Both the position numbers and the translations under genes were made by a program. The notes beneath the pieces were generated by a model. It was given only the letters and a program-made list of their open reading frames with translations. It had not been told where the DNA came from and searched no databases. A stretch of DNA of 64,000 nt from Acinetobacter bohemicus ANC 3994 (lineage in GTDB: Bacteria; Pseudomonadota; Gammaproteobacteria; Pseudomonadales; Moraxellaceae): the NCBI RefSeq assembly GCF_000367925.1, contig NZ_KB849170.1:1-64000 (forward strand), in the 5' to 3' direction. Positions within the stretch are counted from its first letter, which is position 1, and each line of letters starts with the position of its first letter. Of the stretch, positions 1 through 7,536 are shown piece by piece.

Positions 1-515
1 TTTAACCAAGCAACCCGATCCATCAATTCAGTCATATTGGTTGTTTGACCTGTGGCTTGGAATTTACCATCCACATAATGACGTCCGATAAGCGCGGTTG
101 CCCCTGTCACAATGGTCCAATCAGGATGAACCTTCCAATCATAGGCAAAACGAGTTCCCACTGTGTCGACATGTTGAGCTTCTAATTCTAATTGATTGTA
201 TTTGTTTGCATCAATTAACTGATCATTTTCAATTTGATAATAGAGCTTTGCCATATCATCACTAAAATGAATCTGATAGTCATAAGTCCAAATCCAACCA
301 ACAGTCCAATTATCCTGTTTGGTTTCTAATTTCATTTTCCCATGTGCAAAGGCATTATTCCCTTTTTTTAAATTGGGTGTTTCCCAACCATTTAAAAAGG
401 CATGTACGCCAACAGGTTCACTATAAATATCTGCATTTACACTGTATTGAATCGTTTTTTCCGCATAAGCAGAGCATGGCAAACTTAGGGCCAATATGAA
501 TAAATTTTTTTTCAT
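1..515 (-). CDS. Outer-membrane-type protein, partial (cut by left edge)
   Basis: The reading frame starts with ATG at 515 on the minus strand and stays open to base 1, so about 171 N-terminal codons are visible and the C-terminus is missing. The first residues (MKKNLFILALSLPCSAYAEK) form a clear Sec signal peptide with an AYA-E cleavage site. The mature part is rich in alternating aromatic and polar residues (WTVGWIWTYDYQIHF, IVTGATALIGRHY), as in beta-barrel outer-membrane proteins. I do not recognise the family. It lies 54 bp downstream of the lipoprotein gene on the same strand, but a terminator-like hairpin sits between them, so co-expression may be partial. Confidence 0.7.
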   Translation of the reverse strand, partial: MKKNLFILALSLPCSAYAEKTIQYSVNADIYSEPVGVHAFLNGWETPNLKKGNNAFAHGKMKLETKQDNWTVGWIWTYDYQIHFSDDMAKLYYQIENDQLIDANKYNQLELEAQHVDTVGTRFAYDWKVHPDWTIVTGATALIGRHYVDGKFQATGQTTNMTELMDRVAWL

Positions 516-525
516 TAGATATAAA

Positions 526-549
526 AGAAGACAGCAAATGCTGCCTTCT
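526..549 (-). terminator. Terminator-like hairpin between lipoprotein and outer-membrane protein genes
   Basis: AGAAGACAGCA and TGCTGCCTTCT form an 11-bp stem with one wobble pair and a 2-base loop. Read on the minus strand it is followed by a T-rich tail. It lies just after the lipoprotein stop and only 10 bp before the next ATG, so it could act as a terminator or attenuator. Confidence 0.5.
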
Positions 550-569
550 TCTCAAAGTTAAGTTTTAGA

Positions 570-1964
570 TTAAGGAGCAATATAAGTTATTGTGTCATCA
601 GTAAATTTCACGACATATTGCCCAGATGAATTTTTAGTGAGTGTGCCGTAACTTTTTCCTGAAACCATAATATTCGCTGAAGTAAAGTTATCTACATCTG
701 CAATACTGATTGATGCTCCATTTTTATGCTTAATCACACCCGCAATAATTTGATGGTCTTGATCTAAGTCTTTTGCAGTTAAATCAATATCCAATGCATT
801 TTTATCAACAACTACGGCAACAGTCGCTGTACCTTTGGTAAATTCAGCACGTTTTGCAGCAATATCAATGCTAAATGGTGTAGGTGCTGCATTGGCACCT
901 TTTAAATTGCCACTTAATTTGACATTTAAATTCGCATTGATGAAATTAGTCGATGTTTCCTGTCCCGCACTCACATCAATGACTTTAGATAAATCATTAT
1001 TCAAATTGAATTTGGCTTCTAAATTCAACGATTCCTGCTGATAACCGACAAGACCTTTCAGTACCAACTCGGATGGAATCAATTGTTCAAGGGGATCAAC
1101 ACCATTATTAAATTGAACTTTTTTTGCTGAGAAAGATAATTCGCTTAAGGTAACTTTCACATCCGCACTTTCAAAGACTAAACCTTGTAATTTCAAAGTC
1201 GCTTGATCTGGAATACCTTCACGGTTTTCCATTGTCTCTGCCGTGGCATAAACCATCGATGCAGTACTATCGGCGGTGAAACTAAAACTAGCAGTTTGAT
1301 TTTTAAGATTCTTGGTCGAAATTTTTCCATTATTCTGAATCTTATAATTATAAGCTGTACGGGCTGTATCAATAAACGGTGCTTCTAAGACCAAATTCGA
1401 TACCGTAACTTCAGTATCATCACCATAAATTGAGTATGCAGGATCGCTATACCAATGATTTACATTATTCCAAGCGTTGTCTGCTGCAACTTTATCCCAA
1501 TTAAACGCTTGCCAATACTGGACACTAGCATTACCTGAAATGGTAATAGAAGTACCCGTAACTTGAACCGTTAAATTATTGCTCTTAAATTTAAAATTAT
1601 GTGCATAATCCTGATTAATTAAATCCTGTATTTGTTGCGCCGTATAAGTCTTGGTCTGACCCTGTGCATCCTGAGTAACAACCTCTACAATCACTAATAA
1701 TAAATTTGTTGCACGGCTCAAATCTGGAGATGTGTCATTTATGACTTGTGTAGGAACTTTATATTGATCAGCAATATTTTGAAAACCATCATAATAAGAA
1801 ACAATAGCATTGGTTGTTTTGACAAGTTGTTTTGCTTTATCTAAATCTGAAGCCGGTGTCGTTACCTGTCCACCATCTGCACTACCAGATGACCCACCTC
1901 CACCGCCGCCACAAGCGACTAAAGACAAACTACACATCATCGCAATTAATGTTTTTTGCAACAT
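570..1964 (-). CDS. Secreted lipoprotein of unknown function (464 aa)
   Basis: The N-terminus carries a lipoprotein signal peptide with lipobox SLVAC (Cys18), followed by a Gly/Ser-rich linker (GGGGGGSSGSADGG). Such a linker is common in surface or periplasmic lipoproteins of Acinetobacter. The rest is beta-rich, with repeated stretches of the type VKLSGNLKG, VQVTGTSITISGNA and LKGLVGYQQESLNLEAKFNLNNDL. This resembles the DUF945/AsmA-like beta-repeat proteins, but no named domain is certain. There are no transmembrane helices after the signal. A GAGGG ribosome site precedes the ATG at 1964. It is upstream of, and on the same strand as, the outer-membrane protein at the left edge. Confidence 0.8.
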   Translation of the reverse strand: MLQKTLIAMMCSLSLVACGGGGGGSSGSADGGQVTTPASDLDKAKQLVKTTNAIVSYYDGFQNIADQYKVPTQVINDTSPDLSRATNLLLVIVEVVTQDAQGQTKTYTAQQIQDLINQDYAHNFKFKSNNLTVQVTGTSITISGNASVQYWQAFNWDKVAADNAWNNVNHWYSDPAYSIYGDDTEVTVSNLVLEAPFIDTARTAYNYKIQNNGKISTKNLKNQTASFSFTADSTASMVYATAETMENREGIPDQATLKLQGLVFESADVKVTLSELSFSAKKVQFNNGVDPLEQLIPSELVLKGLVGYQQESLNLEAKFNLNNDLSKVIDVSAGQETSTNFINANLNVKLSGNLKGANAAPTPFSIDIAAKRAEFTKGTATVAVVVDKNALDIDLTAKDLDQDHQIIAGVIKHKNGASISIADVDNFTSANIMVSGKSYGTLTKNSSGQYVVKFTDDTITYIAP

Positions 1965-2502
1965 TATAAATCCCTCGAATTAAATTTTATATTTAGAATG
2001 AATTAAGTCGACAAAAATATCGTTTTTTGAATAAAAATTCAACTTATTAATCTGTAATTTATTATTTTTTAAGAAAAATTATGCTTTAGTATTATAATTA
2101 TTCAAATATGTTATTTCACTTATTTGCGTACATTTCAGCAAGCAGTTCCCTCATATTCTGTATGGATAAATTTAAATTTATCCACATCAAGGTCTTTATT
2201 CTAACTTTTAATAATGCTCTTACTCTTCAGGATATTCAAAACGATAACCCATGCCATACACTGCCTAAATCCATGCATGACGGTTGCCTGTTTCAGCCGC
2301 ATCCAAAATTTTAAGACACAAGTTTATGGCTACCGATTACATATTCTTTGCACCGATTACTATTCTTTGCATTGGGTAAAACTTTCATACGCTTCTAGCC
2401 ATCATGGAACATGGTGAATGACCAAAAATCAATTCACCACTCCAGCTTTTGCCATTCTCACAGATAAGGCTAACTTGAACCCCTTTCCATATATTCAGCA
2501 AA
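1965..2502. other. 538-bp gap without an intact gene
   Basis: This AT-rich stretch holds the promoter region of the lipoprotein gene on its left and, from 2221 to 2313, a decayed copy of the 3' end of baeR. The remaining bases (about 1965-2220 and 2314-2502) show no convincing coding frame, tRNA or insertion sequence end. Confidence 0.6.
2221..2313 (-). pseudogene. Decayed copy of the last ~30 codons of baeR
   Basis: Read on the minus strand this gives K-I-L-DAAETGNRHAWI, then a TAG, then AVYGMGYRFEYPEE and a TAA. The intact baeR at 4099-4785 ends DAAETGNRHEWI-Q-AVYGVGYRFEYPED, so the copy matches the C-terminal winged-helix tail with one glutamine codon turned into a stop. At DNA level about 6 of 88 aligned bases differ (2224 onward against 4103 onward). 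Similarity ends abruptly at 2314. The copy and the real gene are in the same orientation and flank the amino acid permease gene, about 1.9 kb apart. Confidence 0.85.
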
Positions 2503-3849
2503 TCATTCAGTCTTTTTCGCTTGTAACATCTTAAATACACCAAACAACACCACAATCCACACAGGTAGCATCAAGACTGAAAGCATAAAGCCCTGATTCC
2601 ACATGATATACAAAATCATCAGCATAAAGGCTAAAACAAAATAATTGCTAAATGGTGCAAATAACGCTGGAAACTTGGTTTGAATGCCCTGCTTTTTCAT
2701 ACTCTGTCTAAATTTAAGATGGATCAAACTGATCAACATCCAATTCAACACCGCAGCACTGACCACAATATAAATCAGATAACTGAGTGCTTTTTCAGGC
2801 AAGAAATAATTTAACAACACGCAGCCAAAAATAAGCAATGCTGAAAATAAAACAGCAGCTATTGGCGTACCGTGCTGGTTCACTTGCTGAAAGACTTGTG
2901 GTGCATTGCCCTGTTCTGCCAAACCTAACAACATGCGGCTATTGGCATACATCCCACTATTACAAACAGAAACCGAGGCAGTCAGAATAATAAAATTCAG
3001 TAGATGTGCAGCCCAATCAATGCCCATTTGCTTAAAAATAAGCACAAATGGACTTTTATCTAGCCCACCCAAATCCAATTGATTCCAAGGCACCAAAGAT
3101 AAAAGAATCGCCAACGAGCAAATATAGAACAGGAAAACCCGAATCACGGTTTGATTGACGGCTTTCGGAATATTCTTTTCTGGATCTTCTGTTTCCGCAG
3201 CCGCCATACTGATCAGCTCAATACCACCAAAAGCAAACATCATAAAGGCCAGCATATAAAATAAGCCTTCAAAGCCATGTGGGAAAAACCCGCCGTGTGC
3301 CCATAAGTTCGTGATGGATGCGGTTGAACCTACATCAGCCGTCAACAGCAAATAAATGCCGAAGATGATCATCGCGATAATCGCCACAACTTTAATCATC
3401 GACAGCCAAAACTCAGACTCTGCATACAGTTTGACATTAGCGAGATTAGCCAGTGTGATCACCACAAAAAATACCAGCACCGAGACCCACGCAGGAATAT
3501 GCGGCCACCAGTAATTGACATATTTACCAATCGCGGTCAGCTCAGTCATCACCACCAAGATGTACAATACCCAGTAGTTCCAGCCCGTTAAAAAGCCTGA
3601 AAACCGCCCCCAATATTTGAAGGCAAAGTAGCTGAATGAACCTGTCACTGGCTCATGCACAATCATTTCACCGAGCTGACGCATAATTAAAAATGCAATC
3701 AAACCACCTATCATATAACCCAAAATAATAGATGGGCCAGCAGACTCAATAATATGTGCTGAACCTAAGAACAACCCTGTACCAATTGCACCGCCCATGG
3801 CGATCAATTGGATGTGGCGGTTCTTTAAACGGCGCTGAAGTTTAGGCAT
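2503..3849 (-). CDS. APC-family amino acid permease (AroP/ProY-like)
   Basis: This is an inner-membrane proton/amino acid symporter of the amino acid-polyamine-organocation superfamily. The start LKNRHIQLIAMGGAIGTGLFLG is the family signature of TM1 in the AroP/PheP/ProY/GabP group. About 12 hydrophobic segments follow, and the second consensus (ALSYLIYIVVSAAVLNW) is in the C-terminal half. Its 448 residues match the family length. Substrate cannot be fixed from sequence alone; aromatic amino acids or proline are the likely classes. The frame also has a TTG at 3861, but the ATG at 3849 gives the normal MPKLQRRLKNRH start. It stands alone between two copies of the baeR tail. Confidence 0.85.
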   Translation of the reverse strand: MPKLQRRLKNRHIQLIAMGGAIGTGLFLGSAHIIESAGPSIILGYMIGGLIAFLIMRQLGEMIVHEPVTGSFSYFAFKYWGRFSGFLTGWNYWVLYILVVMTELTAIGKYVNYWWPHIPAWVSVLVFFVVITLANLANVKLYAESEFWLSMIKVVAIIAMIIFGIYLLLTADVGSTASITNLWAHGGFFPHGFEGLFYMLAFMMFAFGGIELISMAAAETEDPEKNIPKAVNQTVIRVFLFYICSLAILLSLVPWNQLDLGGLDKSPFVLIFKQMGIDWAAHLLNFIILTASVSVCNSGMYANSRMLLGLAEQGNAPQVFQQVNQHGTPIAAVLFSALLIFGCVLLNYFLPEKALSYLIYIVVSAAVLNWMLISLIHLKFRQSMKKQGIQTKFPALFAPFSNYFVLAFMLMILYIMWNQGFMLSVLMLPVWIVVLFGVFKMLQAKKTE

Positions 3850-4038
3850 CTCGCTGCTCAAAACCCATACTCATCTGATAAAAAAATGAATTGTACCGCT
3901 TGCACAGGTGATCAACCAGTCTTGTGCTTTAAAATCGCCGATTGCTCAGCCGCATTTCACTGGTTGAATGTTTAACCTTGCGGCTTATATTTGAGCTAGA
4001 CTGAAAAAATATATATTTTCTCCACAAAATAAACTCAT

Positions 4039-4076
4039 AAAAAAAGCAGATAAACTTTTGCTCATCCGCTTTTTTA
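4039..4076 (-). terminator. Rho-independent terminator of baeSR
   Basis: On the minus strand, AAAAAGCGGAT and ATCTGCTTTTT pair with one wobble and are followed by a run of T. It lies 23 bp after the baeR stop codon. Confidence 0.75.
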
Positions 4077-4098
4077 AAATCAGAAAACTAAAACCAAG

Positions 4099-4785
4099 TT
4101 AATCTTCAGGATATTCAAAACGATAACCCACACCATACACGGCCTGAATCCATTCATGACGGTTGCCTGTTTCAGCCGCATCCGAAATTTTACGGCGTAG
4201 GTTTTTAATATGACTATCAATCACCCGATCCGCCACATCAAAACTGTCAGGGTTAATATGATCTAATAATTGTGCACGTGAATAGACTTGCCCGACATGC
4301 TCTAAGAACAACTCCAGCAAACGAAATTCAGTCGGGGTTAAATTCAAGGTTCTTTGTTGATACCAAATACGTTGTTGCGCTTTATCCATACGGAATAAGC
4401 TATTTTGCTCAGGTTCAGCTTGACGGTCTAAGCGACGCAACACGGCTTGTACACGAGCCACCAGTTCTTTCGGGCTAAATGGTTTACAAATGTAATCATC
4501 TGCGCCCATATTAAGCCCCAATACACGGTCAATTTCTTCAGTGCGGGCAGTAACCATAATAATCGGTAAATCTGACTGTTCACGCACCTTACGGCAAATG
4601 GTTAAACCATCCATACGTGGCACCATTAAGTCCAAAATCATTAAGCTGGGTTTACGCTGCGTAAAGCTATCGTAGGCTTCCTGACCATCATGAAACATAC
4701 TGACTTCAAAGCCTGCTGCTTCTAAATAGTCTCGCACCAATTGTGCAAGTTCAACTTCATCTTCAACCAGCATGACATGTTTCAT
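4099..4785 (-). CDS. baeR: Response regulator BaeR, OmpR family
   Basis: This is the DNA-binding response regulator of the BaeSR envelope-stress pathway, which in Acinetobacter is known to influence multidrug efflux. The receiver domain occupies residues 1-115, with the acidic pocket VEDE (8-10), phospho-acceptor Asp52 in LMILDLMVPRMDG, Thr79 and Lys101 in CKPFSPKE. The winged-helix domain covers about 125-228, with the OmpR-type LTPTEFRLLELFLEH and the recognition helix VADRVIDSHIKNLRRKI. The length of 228 aa is normal. It follows baeS by 11 bp in the same direction and ends in a clear terminator. The sequence is unlike BfmR, the other well-known Acinetobacter regulator. Confidence 0.93.
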   Translation of the reverse strand: MKHVMLVEDEVELAQLVRDYLEAAGFEVSMFHDGQEAYDSFTQRKPSLMILDLMVPRMDGLTICRKVREQSDLPIIMVTARTEEIDRVLGLNMGADDYICKPFSPKELVARVQAVLRRLDRQAEPEQNSLFRMDKAQQRIWYQQRTLNLTPTEFRLLELFLEHVGQVYSRAQLLDHINPDSFDVADRVIDSHIKNLRRKISDAAETGNRHEWIQAVYGVGYRFEYPED

Positions 4786-4797
4786 GAATCTTATTCC

Positions 4798-6486
4798 TTA
4801 TGAGTTTAACTGTTTTGGAAAAGTCAGTTTGCAACGCAAACCACCTAATGGAGAATGTTCAAAACTCAATTTCCCACCCAATGCCTGCGCAATTTTACCA
4901 GATAATGCCAACCCTAAACCTGTACCACCTGTACTGCGGGTACGTGAATCATCGACTCGATAGAAACGTTCACCTAAACGCGCCAATTGTTCATCCGTTA
5001 AGCCAAATGGACTATCATCGACAATCACGCTCCAATGCGTTGCCGACTGCTCAGTATGCACACGAACCTCGCCGCCTGCTTCGGTATAACGAATACTGTT
5101 GCCGAGTAAGTTGACCATAATTTGTTTAAAACGATCTATATCCAATTGTAAATTTGCACCTTCGCCTTGCACCGAAATCGATAAATTGGCTTGAGCAAAT
5201 TTAGGCTTAAAGTTTTCAACTTCTTGTCGCACCACATTCCAAGGATTCACTTCCGCCAAATAACAGGTCAATTGCTGAGCTTCGGCTTGAGCTAAGTCAG
5301 CCAAATCTTGCGTCAGTTTTTTCAAACTGGTGACTTGACGTAACATCGCTTCAAAATGTTCCGGAGTGGGTTTACGAATACCATCCTGCATCGCTTCAAT
5401 TTGAGCTTGCAATACTGCCAATGGTGTTTTTAACTCATGTGAAGTATCGGCCACCCACTGACGACGTGAGCGTTCATGCTGATCTAAAATGACCGCCAAT
5501 TGGTTAATTTCAGTGGATAAATCACCCAATTCATCATTACGATTAATTTTTACCTGATGCTGATAATGCCCTTTGGTCAATTCACGTGTTGCATTTAACA
5601 GTCGTTGAATGGGCTTTTTAAAATAAGTCGCCAATAATAAAGCAGCAATCAGACTGGTTAAAAAGGTCAAACCATAAACCAGCAATAAATAGCGCTTCTG
5701 GTTACTAAAGAAATTAATACTTAAAGCATCATCTTGATCCAACACAGGCTTTAAACCTAAATAACCAACCACCTTATTGTTGACCATAATTGGACGATAA
5801 GACACCGGAATATCCGAAGGTTCACCCACCACAAACTGTCGATTTGCATCATATAAGGACAAACGAGAACTGAGACCCAAACGGTCAGGCATTGAAATAA
5901 ATTGCTTTTTTTTGCTTTGGCTAGGTGTTGAATCTGTTTGCGTCCCTTCATTTTTTTTATCAGGACGAAACATATTTTGATTGGAACTTAATGGAAATTG
6001 CAGCCCTTCAAAAGGTTGATATTCCGAAGGCAAATTCAACTCAATCATCTTGAGTTCTGCTTCATCGAGTATCGGTTTATGTTGTCCCGCCTTATCTAAA
6101 TTAGGCGAAACATTCATTAAAGAATTGTCCTGAAAATAACGTTGCTGCAAAGCAATATCGTACTGACGACGTAACCACCAACGCGATAAACGATCATAAT
6201 CATCTGGCGCTGCCTTGCCTTCAATTTGCAGAATTTGTGCTTGAATGGCATTGCCCCAGTCATGATAGACCGTATACACCCCTGCCAAATTACTGATGAC
6301 ATGATCCAGCTTTTGCATTTCAACATCGGCCACATAGCGCGCAAAGTTTTTTTGCATGGTCCAATGCAAGACACCAAGACTCACCGTCGTAATCACTAAG
6401 GTTGTGAGTAATACGGTCAAAAATAGGCGTAGCGCAATTGGAACACGACGAATTTTCAAATGCAAAATCTCAAAATTTCTTCTCAA
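4798..6486 (-). CDS. baeS: Sensor histidine kinase BaeS
   Basis: This is the membrane kinase partner of BaeR. A first transmembrane helix spans about 17-40 and a periplasmic sensor region about 41-265. A second helix lies at about 266-287 and is followed by a HAMP linker (YFKKPIQRLLNATRELTKGHY). The dimerisation domain carries the phospho-acceptor His350 in DTSHELKTPLAVLQ. The ATPase domain shows the N box (MVNLLGNSIRYT), a diverged G1 box (DDSPFGL) and the G2 box (STGGTGLGLALS). The frame opens with TTG at 6486 and no ATG occurs before residue 44, so a TTG start is likely; the exact TTG is uncertain. It is transcribed divergently from a Spy-like lipoprotein gene. Confidence 0.9.
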   Translation of the reverse strand: MRRNFEILHLKIRRVPIALRLFLTVLLTTLVITTVSLGVLHWTMQKNFARYVADVEMQKLDHVISNLAGVYTVYHDWGNAIQAQILQIEGKAAPDDYDRLSRWWLRRQYDIALQQRYFQDNSLMNVSPNLDKAGQHKPILDEAELKMIELNLPSEYQPFEGLQFPLSSNQNMFRPDKKNEGTQTDSTPSQSKKKQFISMPDRLGLSSRLSLYDANRQFVVGEPSDIPVSYRPIMVNNKVVGYLGLKPVLDQDDALSINFFSNQKRYLLLVYGLTFLTSLIAALLLATYFKKPIQRLLNATRELTKGHYQHQVKINRNDELGDLSTEINQLAVILDQHERSRRQWVADTSHELKTPLAVLQAQIEAMQDGIRKPTPEHFEAMLRQVTSLKKLTQDLADLAQAEAQQLTCYLAEVNPWNVVRQEVENFKPKFAQANLSISVQGEGANLQLDIDRFKQIMVNLLGNSIRYTEAGGEVRVHTEQSATHWSVIVDDSPFGLTDEQLARLGERFYRVDDSRTRSTGGTGLGLALSGKIAQALGGKLSFEHSPLGGLRCKLTFPKQLNS

Positions 6487-6596
6487 TTTATTATTGTAAC
6501 CAACACCATCCTAAAAAACTCTCCATTGTTTCTTCATCATTATTATCTATTCTTTAACTGATCAAAATTACATTATTTTTCATTGGAGCTAAAACA

Positions 6597-7241
6597 ATGA
6601 ATTCCATGATAAAAATTGCTTTAGTGGGTACAAGTATCCTCAGTCTAGGCACTTTAACTGCCTGCCAATCGAACCATAGCGTTAAAGATAATGACCATAC
6701 TCGCATGATGCACGATCATCATCCTCAGCATGAACACAAAATGACAGCTGAGCAACGTGAACAGTTCAAACAAGCACGTCAGGAACGTAAACAAGTATTT
6801 GAACAAATTCAAAAATCCTGTGATGGCAAAGCCGCAGGGACAACAGTACAAATTCAAGCCGGTGACAAAACCCTTGACGGTACTTGCAGCATGACATTTA
6901 AACCGGAACATAAAGCGGGTCAAAAAATGCGTGGGGAACAGCGCTCTATGAAAGATGAGCATCGTGCAATGCGCGGTGAAATGGGGAATGCTATGCATAT
7001 GCAGCATGATGAACCTTTAACAGATGCGCGACGTGCTGAATTAACGCAGCAATTTGCTCAACGCTTAGCAAAACGCCAAGCAATACAACAAGCGATTGCT
7101 AAAGCGTGTCAAGGTCAAACACACGGCAAAGCAATTCAGATCAAAGTCGGTGTGCAAACCATCGCTGGTCAATGTGAAATTCGCTTCCAACCTAAAGCCC
7201 CTGTTGTACCTTCCCCAGTGCCAGTGAAATCAGTTCTATAA
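6597..7241 (+). CDS. His/Met-rich lipoprotein with two internal repeats, divergent from baeS
   Basis: A lipoprotein signal ends at lipobox LTAC (Cys23). The mature part begins with a His/Met-rich stretch (MMHDHHPQHEHKM). Two copies of a ~56-residue unit follow, at about 50-104 and 142-199. Each has a charged helix rich in Gln/Arg/Glu, then a Cys, a G-x-x-VQIQAG / KAIQIKVG strand, and a second Cys (C75/C97 and C171/C193), ending F-K-P or F-Q-P. The linker 105-140 is rich in Met, His and Arg. Family is not recognised with certainty. Position next to baeS and the helical Gln/Arg-rich repeat invite comparison with Spy, the periplasmic chaperone controlled by BaeSR in E. coli, but that is inference. 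Confidence 0.75.
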   Translation: MNSMIKIALVGTSILSLGTLTACQSNHSVKDNDHTRMMHDHHPQHEHKMTAEQREQFKQARQERKQVFEQIQKSCDGKAAGTTVQIQAGDKTLDGTCSMTFKPEHKAGQKMRGEQRSMKDEHRAMRGEMGNAMHMQHDEPLTDARRAELTQQFAQRLAKRQAIQQAIAKACQGQTHGKAIQIKVGVQTIAGQCEIRFQPKAPVVPSPVPVKSVL

Positions 7242-7257
7242 ACAGCTTGCCAAGTTT

Positions 7258-7284
7258 AAAAAGGTGCATTTATGCGCCTTTTTT
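7258..7284 (+). terminator. Rho-independent terminator
   Basis: AAAAAGGTGCA and TGCGCCTTTTT form an 11-bp stem with one imperfect pair, ending in T6, 16 bp after the stop of the His/Met-rich lipoprotein gene. Confidence 0.75.
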
Positions 7285-7507
7285 ATTGGACATAAAAATT
7301 TACGTATTTGACTATTTATAACATCGAATAAAGGATAAAAGCATTTACACTCAACATACTTAGCAATTTCAAGCTAAAAATCTTTGACTTTACAGTCACC
7401 AAGAAAAAGCATGGAAAAGCTTGTACCAAGCGGGAAGATGTTGCACGATTGAGCCATAGAAATACGTGTCATAGAAGGCACGTTCCAATGTTTATTAGGA
7501 TTATAAG

Positions 7508-7520
7508 CTGGTTAAACCAG
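7508..7520. promoter_or_regulatory. Palindrome CTGGTTAAACCAG before the acyl-CoA dehydrogenase gene
   Basis: A perfect 6-bp inverted repeat around a single central base lies 16 bp before the start codon at 7537. It may be an operator for a fatty-acid-responsive repressor, or chance. No regulator is known from the sequence. Confidence 0.3.
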
Positions 7521-7536
7521 TATTGAGGAAACCGAT

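Noticed and set aside
835..1041. Plus-strand frame inside the lipoprotein gene
   Set aside because: It is the reverse shadow of the long minus-strand lipoprotein gene and has no ribosome site.
2108..2417. Two overlapping plus-strand frames of about 67 aa
   Set aside because: They run antisense across the decayed baeR tail; composition is not protein-like.
2398..2420. Possible second baeR fragment (CCATCATGGAACAT against CCATCATGAAACAT in baeR)
   Set aside because: Only about 14 bases match; this can be chance.
4099..4785. Assigning the response regulator as BfmR
   Set aside because: The receiver and DNA-binding segments (MKHVMLVEDEVELA, HEWIQAVYGVGYRFEYPED) fit BaeR; BfmR has a quite different sequence.
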